Positions 44,412-49,753 of a stretch of 49,753 nt of DNA are shown in pieces. A model generated the notes under the pieces. That model did not search any database, was not told the DNA's origin, and saw only the letters and a program-made list of their open reading frames with translations. The position numbers and the translations under genes are program-made. The DNA is from Neolewinella persica DSM 23188. Its GTDB lineage: Bacteria; Bacteroidota; Bacteroidia; Chitinophagales; Saprospiraceae. Where the stretch lies: contig NZ_KB890441.1 of assembly GCF_000373105.1 (NCBI RefSeq), positions 1 to 49,753 of the forward strand. Direction: 5' to 3'. Position 1 is the first letter of the stretch. Each line of letters opens with the position of its first letter.

Positions 44412-45227
44412 TTAGCGTTGTTTGAGGGTTTCGAGTTCTTCCTTGAATAAATCCTGGACGACGTAGGCGTTGGCAGAATTTAAAGGTTCATTGGCCAGCA
44501 CAATATTCAGGTGCTGACTACCGGTTCCTGGTTGGATTTCGGTATTTTCAACCGTGCCGATCACTTGCCCGGTAGGGAAAACGTTCGAATAGCCGGTGGT
44601 GTAGATCGTGTCTCCGGGAGAAACTTCGGCGTAGTCAGGAATGTCCGTCACCGTCATCCGGCGAGGGTCCTGGCCATCCCAAAGCAAGGTCCCGTAGTGT
44701 CCGTTGCTTAGGCCAGCACTTATCCGGGTCGCCCGATGAAGAATAGAGATTACCCGGGCGTGCCGTTCGGTCGGCAGGTCTACGATACCGATCAGGCCCT
44801 GATTATCCACCACTCCCTGGCCTTGTTTTACGCCAAGCTGGGTGCCACGGTCAATAACGCAAGTATTGTTGGGCCGGTAGGGAGAACGGTTGACGATGTT
44901 AGCCGCCAAAAAAGTATACCGTTGCAAGTAAGTACGGTCGTCGATGCTGTCGACAGCAACTTCGGTGTTGTACTGTGCCTCTGGTAATAAACCCTTTAGC
45001 CGGGCAATCTCCCGCTGCAGCACCTGATTCTGTTCTTCGAGGTCCAGGTAGCTGTTGACGCCACTGATGGCATCGTTAACGCTGCCGCCCCTAACCGTCA
45101 TCGTCTCCGCAAAAATTTTGCTCTGCGGGCTGTTGTTGTTGATGATCAGGTACATACACAACAATTGCAGCCCCACGAAGGTGATGAAGCTGCCGTTGTT
45201 GTAGAATATGCGTAGGAGTTGTTCCAT
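44412..45227 (-). CDS. mreC: Rod shape-determining protein MreC
   Basis: A 271-residue periplasmic scaffold with one N-terminal helix (about 12-30, FITFVGLQLLCMYLIIN). A coiled coil follows (about 55-80, YLDLEEQNQVLQREIARLKG) and two beta-barrel subdomains (NIVNRSPYRPNNTCVIDRG, GQGVVDNQGLIGIV, PGDTIYTTGYSNVFPTGQVIG). It binds PBP2 to switch on wall synthesis. Immediately upstream of its ATG (4 nt) begins a 300-bp repeat array that separates it from mreB, so its translation-start region is repeat-derived and no Shine-Dalgarno is seen. Confidence 0.95.
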   Translation of the reverse strand: MEQLLRIFYNNGSFITFVGLQLLCMYLIINNNSPQSKIFAETMTVRGGSVNDAISGVNSYLDLEEQNQVLQREIARLKGLLPEAQYNTEVAVDSIDDRTYLQRYTFLAANIVNRSPYRPNNTCVIDRGTQLGVKQGQGVVDNQGLIGIVDLPTERHARVISILHRATRISAGLSNGHYGTLLWDGQDPRRMTVTDIPDYAEVSPGDTIYTTGYSNVFPTGQVIGTVENTEIQPGTGSQHLNIVLANEPLNSANAYVVQDLFKEELETLKQR

Positions 45228-45597
45228 TCAGGTTGCGGGGTTCGCTTCGCTCACGTTGCAGGGGTTGCGGGGTTCGCTTCGCTCGCGTTGCAGGGGTTGC
45301 GGGGTTCGCTTCGCTCACGTTGCAGGGGTTACGGGGTTCGCTTCGCTCGCGTTGCAGGGGTTGCGGGGTTCGCTTCGCTCGCGTTGCAGGAGTTGCAGGG
45401 ACTCGCTTCGCTCGCGTTGCAGTTGTTGCAGGGTTCACTTCGTTCACGTTGCAGGAGTTGCAGGGACTCGCTTCGCTCGCGTTGCAGTTGTTGCAGGGTT
45501 CACTTACGCTCACGTTGCAGGAGTTGCAGGGACCTCGTTTATTTTGCGGTATTGCAACAACTGCAACCCTTGCAACTTGAGCGCAGCGAATACTGCT
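45228..45597. repeat. Tandem repeat array in the mreB-mreC spacer
   Basis: Five units of 32 nt begin at 45232, 45264, 45296, 45328 and 45360 (GTTGCGGGGTTCGCTTCGCT plus 12 nt). Alternating shorter units with CAGGAGTTGCAGGGACTCG or TGTTGCAGGGTTCAC follow to about 45535. The orientation then turns, with CAACAACTGCAACCCTTGC and GAGCGCAGCGAATAC to 45592. Same family and head-to-head plan as at 1-290. It lies between co-directional operon genes on the minus strand; transcripts crossing it can fold strongly. Confidence 0.92.
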
Positions 45598-46635
45598 TTA
45601 GCTAACGCTACTGGACGGTACAAGAATCGCCCGGAACCGGTTGGTATCGCTAAGTGCTTTACTTGTTCCCCGGACTACGGCGGAGAGCGGATCTTCTGCA
45701 ACGTGTACGGGGAGCTGGGTCTTTGCGCTGAGGCGTTTGTCCAGTCCGCGGAGCAGGGCACCGCCACCGGTGAGGTAAAGGCCGGTGCTGTAGATGTCGC
45801 TTGCGAGTTCCGGCGGCGTCGTTTCAAGGGCACGAATCACGGCCTCTTCGATGGACACGATGCTTTCGTCTAGCGCGGTAGCAATTTCCTGGTAGGTTAC
45901 TGTGATTTGTCGCGGGATACCGTTGAGGAGGTCGCGGCCATTGACGGCGTAGGGTGGGGGAGGATCATCGAGTTCGGGGAGGGCAGAGCCCACCTCAATC
46001 TTGATTTTTTCAGCGGTGCGCTCTCCGATAAGGATGTTGTGCGTACGCTTCATGTAGTTGACGATGTTCTCCGTGAACTCGTCGCCGGCCGTACGGATAC
46101 TTTGGTCACAAACGATGCCGGAAAGGGCGATGACGGCAATCTCCGTCGTACCGCCTCCTATGTCGATGATCATGTTACCGATGGGCTCTTCGACGTCAAG
46201 ACCGATACCCAGGGCGGCAGCCATGGGTTCGTAGATCAGGTACGTTTCTTTGGAGTCAACGCGGGCGGCACTTTCGAAAACGGCACGCTTTTCCACTTCG
46301 GTGATGCCGGAGGGGATACAGATGACCATTTTGAGGTGGGTAAAGAAGGAACGGCGGGTGCCGATCATGTCGATCATCCCCTTGATCATATGTTCTGCAG
46401 CGCGAAAATCGGCAATAACGCCATCCTTCAACGGGCGAACCGTTTGAATGGTGTCGTGCGTCTTCTCGTGCATCTGCATGGCGCGGCGGCCGACGGCAAT
46501 GGTCTCCTCGGTCTTACGGTTGATGGCCACGATCGAAGGCTCGTTGACGACAACTACCCCGTTCTGAATGATCAGGGTGTTGGCGGTGCCCAGGTCGATG
46601 GCTAAATTCTGCTGAAATAGGCTGAAAAACCTCAT
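45598..46635 (-). CDS. mreB: Rod shape-determining protein MreB (actin-like)
   Basis: A 345-residue actin homologue that forms membrane-bound filaments guiding wall synthesis. LAIDLGTANTLI is phosphate loop 1, VRPLKDGVIADF and MIDIGGGTTEIAVI are phosphate loop 2 and its surroundings, and LTGGGALLRGLDKRL is the adenosine motif. An amphipathic N-terminal FFSLFQ should bind the membrane. First gene of mreB-mreC-mreD-mrdA. The spacer to mreC is 370 bp of repeats, unlike the 5-nt gaps that follow. A dispersed element copy lies about 190 bp upstream. Confidence 0.97.
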   Translation of the reverse strand: MRFFSLFQQNLAIDLGTANTLIIQNGVVVVNEPSIVAINRKTEETIAVGRRAMQMHEKTHDTIQTVRPLKDGVIADFRAAEHMIKGMIDMIGTRRSFFTHLKMVICIPSGITEVEKRAVFESAARVDSKETYLIYEPMAAALGIGLDVEEPIGNMIIDIGGGTTEIAVIALSGIVCDQSIRTAGDEFTENIVNYMKRTHNILIGERTAEKIKIEVGSALPELDDPPPPYAVNGRDLLNGIPRQITVTYQEIATALDESIVSIEEAVIRALETTPPELASDIYSTGLYLTGGGALLRGLDKRLSAKTQLPVHVAEDPLSAVVRGTSKALSDTNRFRAILVPSSSVS

Positions 46636-46820
46636 TTATTTTGTTGTGTCTGTAGGCGTGTTTCGAGGCAAATTGGACAGATCTTGGCTGCCCCTGAATA
46701 TTGCCGTCGTCAAGCGGCCTTGTGGTTTCCGCAAAAGTCGGGAAAAGTCATCGTAAAGCGGCAAAATCAGGCCTTTATTGTTGGGGAGGCGGGGTTTTTA
46801 TTGCTTTGAGCGCTTTTTTG

Positions 46821-46837
46821 GGCGCGGACGCGGGTGC
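46821..46837 (-). repeat. Dispersed GC-rich element, copy 16
   Basis: Minus-strand GCACCCGCGTCCGCGCC, identical to copy 1, preceded by CTAAAAACCTCCACT and followed by CAAAAAA. Upstream of mreB, pointing to it. Confidence 0.8.
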
Positions 46838-46884
46838 AGTGGAGGTTTTTAGGCAGGGTGGATAACCAACCATTAAGATTATTC

Positions 46885-46985
46885 AGGCATTAAGGATAAG
46901 GGGAGCAGGCGTGTTTGGGGTAACCACTAAGGCATTAAGGATAAGGGGAGCAGGCGTGTTTGGAGTAACCACTAAGGCATTAAGG
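46885..46985. repeat. Tandem duplication, 45-nt unit
   Basis: AGGCATTAAGGATAAGGGGA begins units at 46885 and 46930, identical over 45 nt except one base, and a third copy breaks off after AGGCATTAAGG at 46975. Confidence 0.9.
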
Positions 46986-46986
46986 G

Positions 46987-47190
46987 CACTGAGGAATTAC
47001 ACTAAGGTTTAGCTAGCCTTAGCTGACAGGCAAGCGAAGCGAGCAAATCCTCGCGGTAGCTCCATCAAGAATCGATAGCACGAAGTACTTCGAGGCAAAT
47101 CGCCCATCGAGCATCGAGAATTCCACGAGCGTAGCGAGCATCTTCCAGCGGTAGCCCAATCGCCTATCAAATATCACCAGAGGCTACCCA
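46987..47190. repeat. Composite intergenic word element
   Basis: Contains GGCAAGCGAAGCGAGC, CGCGGTAGCTCC, words ATCGAGCATCGAGAATTCC, ACGAGCGTAGCGAGC, GCGGTAGCCCAATCGCC and GGCTACCCACTTGGAGGT. The last stretch matches the word order at about 31092-31123. Confidence 0.55.
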
Positions 47191-47258
47191 CTTGGAGGTG
47201 TCGGCACCGTCTACTTCATCTGCGAACATTATCAGGGTATCGCCCTGGCCTTTTGTAC

Positions 47259-47291
47259 TTATTGTCAAGAAAAATACTTTCTTGACAATAA
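47259..47291. other. 14-bp perfect hairpin
   Basis: TTATTGTCAAGAAA (47259-47272) pairs with TTTCTTGACAATAA (47278-47291), loop of 5 nt. AT-rich, with no T-run beyond. Could be an operator, terminator or remnant; it stands alone. Confidence 0.6.
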
Positions 47292-47352
47292 CAATGGAAA
47301 ATTCAGGGCTGAAATTGAAGCTTCTCGCTTGCCCTTTTTATCCCATTACTAT

Positions 47353-47369
47353 GCACCTGCGGCCCCGCC
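47353..47369 (+). repeat. Dispersed GC-rich element, copy 17
   Basis: GCACCTGCGGCCCCGCC, preceded by TTTTTATCCCATTACTAT. It lies beyond the 3' end of the M16-like gene. Confidence 0.75.
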
Positions 47370-47441
47370 CTTAATAAGGGGAAAAGGCAAGAAAGGAGTA
47401 ACCAAGGTACCACGATTCTTTATTCGTTTACACCTTTCCCT

Positions 47442-48767
47442 TTACTGGTCCAGCGGAGATTTCAACTTCGTGATCACCCGTGCACCTTCCACCTGCGGTG
47501 CGCCACCGAGGATGACTTCCCAGTCGTCTCCCGGACTGAGGTATTTCTGCGCCAGATCCTGCAGTTCTACCGGCGTTATGCTGCGGACGGCATCGTCGAG
47601 TCGGCCCAACAGCAGCACGGGATCGTAGCCCTTGACGATGGCCGAGCGGTGGCGGTAGCCATGGCCGAAAGGTCCATCCAGCTCCATGGAGAGGCTTCCG
47701 GCCAGGTAAGCACGGACCATGTCCAATTCCGGGCCAGGAACGGGAGTCTGCAATAGTTTGTCGATCTCAATGTCGATTTCGCGCCGCACGTCGGCAAGGT
47801 TTTCATTGGCAACGTCGGCCTGAACGCCAAAGGAACCATCGAAACGATAGGTGTCCAGGTCACTTTCGATGCCGTAGGTGAAGCCTTTTTCCTCCCGTAT
47901 GTTTCGCATCAGCCGGCTGCTGAAGTAGCCGCCGAAAATGGTGTCGAGTACCACCAGCCCGCCGTAATCTTCCTCCTGAATGCGGATGCCCCGGCGCCCG
48001 CGCCGAATCATGGTCTGCTGCGCCCGGGGGCGAAGCACCTGAAGCACTTCCGGGGCGGAGGACTTCGACGATAAAACCGGTACTTTGGCCCGTTGGCCTA
48101 CGGGTAATTGACCGAAGGTGGCATCGAGCAATTTTTCGACTTCGGTGGTTAATTGTCCGGCCACAAACAGCGTGGCGTTGCCGGCATGAAAGTGTGAGCG
48201 ATGATATTGCTTTACATCGCTCAACTTCAGGTGGTTATAATCTGCCGTATAGCCGTTGTAGCCATAGGGGTGTGGGGACCCGAAAATGGATTCAGTAATG
48301 AGGCGAAAAGCCAGCGTGTCGTTGTCGCTCATGCCTTCCCGAAGCCGTTGCCGCCGCCGCTTTTGGAAGCGGGCGAAACTCGCTTCGGTAAATGCCGGCT
48401 CTGCGATGGCCTCGGCCATTACGGGAAGAACGTTTGGTGCATGACGCAGGATAGTGGAGAGGGAAAGGTTGCCCGTATCCATCATGTCTGGCTGGGAAAG
48501 GTTGGTGCCGTACTGCTCGAAATAGGCTTCCAGCTCTGCGGCTGGTCGTTGGATGGTGCCTTCCATCATCATGTCGGCCGTAGCTCCGGCCTGCAGCCGC
48601 TTACCTTCGAAAGGCCGGCCGGCGTCCCAGATAATCTCTACGCGGAGTACCGGCGCCTCCACGCCGCCAATGGCCACTACTGGCAAGCCATTAGCCAGGG
48701 TCCAATGGCGGGCAGGCATCAACGAAGGGATTTTGGGCAGGCGTACTTTTGGGGGAGCTAATTTCAA
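47442..48767 (-). CDS. M16-family protein lacking the zinc motif
   Basis: A 441-residue protein with two M16-type halves. The place of HxxEH is taken by AGATADMMMEGT, so no zinc can bind there and it should not cleave peptides alone. The second half keeps GGYFSSRLMRNIREEKGFTYGI, with the Arg and Tyr that hold substrate in non-catalytic M16 subunits. Such proteins pair with an active M16 subunit (as in two-subunit bacterial and mitochondrial enzymes). No active partner of similar size is adjacent; the exported 909-residue M16 at 33035 is two-domain already. No signal peptide, so cytoplasmic by appearance. Confidence 0.88.
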   Translation of the reverse strand: MKLAPPKVRLPKIPSLMPARHWTLANGLPVVAIGGVEAPVLRVEIIWDAGRPFEGKRLQAGATADMMMEGTIQRPAAELEAYFEQYGTNLSQPDMMDTGNLSLSTILRHAPNVLPVMAEAIAEPAFTEASFARFQKRRRQRLREGMSDNDTLAFRLITESIFGSPHPYGYNGYTADYNHLKLSDVKQYHRSHFHAGNATLFVAGQLTTEVEKLLDATFGQLPVGQRAKVPVLSSKSSAPEVLQVLRPRAQQTMIRRGRRGIRIQEEDYGGLVVLDTIFGGYFSSRLMRNIREEKGFTYGIESDLDTYRFDGSFGVQADVANENLADVRREIDIEIDKLLQTPVPGPELDMVRAYLAGSLSMELDGPFGHGYRHRSAIVKGYDPVLLLGRLDDAVRSITPVELQDLAQKYLSPGDDWEVILGGAPQVEGARVITKLKSPLDQ

Positions 48768-48846
48768 ATTGATCGAATCAGGTTGTGGTGGAGAGGATAG
48801 GGAGAAAAAGGGAAGGAAGGGGCGAAGATACTATTCGGGGCTGGAT

Positions 48847-48955
48847 GTACTTCCGTAGAAGTACGGGTTGGTGTTTTCTGGGGTCCCCGTTTGTACTTCC
48901 GTAGAAGTACGGGTTAGTATTTGTGCGGTCCCCATTCGTACTTCCGTAGAAGTAC
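48847..48955. repeat. Three phased 18-bp palindromes
   Basis: GTACTTCCGTAGAAGTAC occurs exactly at 48847-48864, 48893-48910 and 48938-48955, i.e. 46 and 45 nt apart. Each is a 7-bp stem around CGTA and is followed by CGGG. The linkers share GGGTTGGTG/GGGTTAGTA and GGTCCCC. It lies upstream of the M16-like gene and downstream of rpe. Operator cluster or repeat insertion are both possible. Confidence 0.85.
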
Positions 48956-48973
48956 GGGCTGGCCAATTTTCGC

Positions 48974-49645
48974 CTAAACCATAGCCAAAGGATTGCCAGA
49001 AATACCCTTCAGTTGACGGACCACTTTAGCAGGGTCTTCCGCCTTAAACACCGCACTACCCGCCACCAGTACACGTGCCCCGGCCTCGAGGACCTTCTGT
49101 GCATTTTGCAGGCCAACACCTCCGTCTACTTCTATGATGGCCGGACTGTTGCGAACGGTAATCAGGTCATAGGCCTGGCGGATTTTAGCCAGGCTACGGT
49201 AAATAAATTTTTGCCCGCCAAAACCCGGATTTACCGACATGATCAATACCAGGTCGAGGTCTTCGATGATGTCGTCGAGGACACTTACCGGCGTAGCAGG
49301 GTTCAGCGCGACGCCGGCCTTGCAGCCGGCAGCCTTGATCTGTTGCACCACCCGGTGCAGGTGATTGGTCGCTTCAGCATGAACGGTTATTCCGTGAGCA
49401 CCGGCCTTAGCAAAACTTTCGATGTAGCGACCCGGTTCGTCGATCATCAGGTGGACATCAAGGTATTTGGTAGCATCCTTAGCTACCTGCTCAATGATGA
49501 ACTGGCCAAAGGAAATGTTCGGTACGAAGTTGCCATCCATTACGTCCAGGTGGAACCAGTCGGCCTCACTCTCATTAACGAAACTGATGGCCTTGTCGAG
49601 GTGGCGGAAATCTGCGGCTAGTAGGGATGGAGCGACTAAATGCAT
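48974..49645 (-). CDS. rpe: Ribulose-phosphate 3-epimerase
   Basis: A 223-residue TIM-barrel enzyme interconverting ribulose-5-phosphate and xylulose-5-phosphate in the pentose phosphate pathway. APSLLAADF at the start, HLDVMDGNFVPNISFG (metal His/Asp), DVHLMIDEP, LIMSVNPGFGGQKF and EVDGGVGLQNA (Asp base and phosphate site) are all present. Cytoplasmic, metal dependent. Length is normal. A TCGCTACGCTC-type array begins upstream at about 49670. Confidence 0.96.
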   Translation of the reverse strand: MHLVAPSLLAADFRHLDKAISFVNESEADWFHLDVMDGNFVPNISFGQFIIEQVAKDATKYLDVHLMIDEPGRYIESFAKAGAHGITVHAEATNHLHRVVQQIKAAGCKAGVALNPATPVSVLDDIIEDLDLVLIMSVNPGFGGQKFIYRSLAKIRQAYDLITVRNSPAIIEVDGGVGLQNAQKVLEAGARVLVAGSAVFKAEDPAKVVRQLKGISGNPLAMV

Positions 49646-49668
49646 GTTACTTTTTAGTTTTTTGGTTG

Positions 49669-49753
49669 GTGTAGGGTTCGCTTTGCAGGAGTTGCAGGGT
49701 TTGCTACGCTCACGTTGCAGGAATTGCAGGGTTCGCTACGCTCACGTTGCAGG
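49669..49753. repeat. Start of another TCGCTACGCTC-type array (cut by window end)
   Basis: Units with GGAGTTGCAGGGTTTGCTAC and GGAATTGCAGGGTTCGCTAC, each followed by GCTCACGTTGCAGG, about 33 nt apart. Same family as at 1-290 and 45228. It lies upstream of rpe and likely continues beyond the window. Confidence 0.8.

Larger units (their letters stand above)
46636..47441. other. Gene-free region of 806 bp upstream of mreB
   Basis: No reading frame here looks like a gene. It contains two dispersed element copies, a 45-nt tandem duplication, a composite word/hairpin element and a 14-bp stem hairpin, each listed separately. The mreB promoter should be in the last 150 bp, but I see no exact TAnnTTTG box. 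Confidence 0.7.

Noticed and set aside
45228..45597. CRISPR array between mreB and mreC
   Set aside because: The units are contiguous, nearly identical along their whole length, and have no unique spacers; there are no cas genes.
45208..45873. Long plus-strand open frame through the array with Arg/Cys/Gly-rich repeats
   Set aside because: It is antisense to mreB and mreC and its translation merely repeats the array unit in all three frames.
301..47369. Dispersed element as the promoter of downstream genes
   Set aside because: Some copies (301, 19561, 31154, 38522, 46821) point to a gene start, but copies between convergent genes (40124, 35864) and inside genes cannot serve this way as a rule.
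301..47369. Dispersed element as a Chi-like polar recombination site
   Set aside because: Orientations are about equal on both strands within one 50-kb stretch, whereas Chi-type sites are strongly skewed.
47192..47374. 60-codon ORF upstream of mreB
   Set aside because: It crosses a hairpin and a dispersed element and has no coding character.
47484..47506. Further copy of the element at the end of the M16-like gene
   Set aside because: Only CACCTGCGG and GCGCC match, with a deletion between; likely chance in GC-rich coding DNA.
48778..48966. Small minus-strand ORF with PYFYGSTN repeats
   Set aside because: The repeats are the three palindromes translated; no homologous look, no signal, and it overlaps a gap between rpe and the M16-like gene.

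Overview
The window looks like chromosomal DNA of a Bacteroidota bacterium, probably a member of Saprospiria near Lewinella; that placement is inference. The support is three proteins with a type B (CHU_C-like) type IX secretion sorting domain and one with a type A domain, a SusC-like TonB receptor layout, DUF4369/TlpA-type redox proteins, an ECF sigma factor followed by a membrane-anchored beta-barrel protein, weak or absent Shine-Dalgarno sequences, and occasional TAnnTTTG boxes. Base composition is GC-moderate except for a visibly AT-richer patch at about 31.25-32.9 kb. I saw no rRNA, tRNA, CRISPR array, transposase, integrase or phage gene.

Layout. 0-2.4 kb: a tandem-repeat array, a small membrane protein, a second array and an amidohydrolase. 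2.7-6.2 kb: periplasmic trehalase convergent with a sodium:solute symporter. 6.4-14.2 kb, minus strand: queE, a TonB-dependent receptor, a type B T9SS cargo protein, lspA and a TlpA-like thioredoxin lipid/envelope protein. 14.4-25.6 kb, plus strand: a small membrane protein, a GT2 glycosyltransferase, a T9SS cargo protein, an orphan ABC-type binding lipoprotein, an M1 peptidase, a GT4 glycosyltransferase and an IgGFc-binding-like T9SS cargo protein. 25.7-32.9 kb: MauG-type dihaem peroxidase, leucine-rich-repeat protein, RidA-like lipoprotein, NhaC antiporter, then an AT-richer thioredoxin/GNAT pair. 33-40 kb: M16 peptidase, a three-gene operon (lipoprotein, ECF sigma, membrane-spanning beta-barrel protein) and a type A T9SS protein. 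40.2-49.7 kb, minus strand: bifunctional NAD(P)HX repair enzyme, the cell-shape operon mreB-mreC-mreD-mrdA, a zinc-motif-less M16 homologue and rpe.

The genes are mostly housekeeping and envelope functions: nutrient uptake (trehalase, TonB receptor, symporter), cell-wall elongation (mreBCD/PBP2), lipoprotein maturation (lspA) serving the many lipoproteins here, and secreted adhesin-like cargo for a T9SS whose machinery lies elsewhere.

The most unusual content is non-coding. (1) A dispersed element with a 17-bp core, GCACCTGCGGCCGCGCC and close variants, occurs 17 times by eye in both orientations, about half inside genes and in different reading frames, usually with an 8-nt pyrimidine tract before it and an A-run after it. 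(2) Head-to-head arrays of 23-32-nt units carrying a TCGCTTCGCTC core lie at both ends of the window and, notably, fill the mreB-mreC spacer up to 4 nt before the mreC start. (3) Intergenic gaps carry composite hairpins built from short repeated words, GGCTACCGC/GCGGTAGCC arms and GAGCGAAGCGA cores. (4) Several perfect palindromes occur, including a 40-bp one and three phased 18-bp ones.
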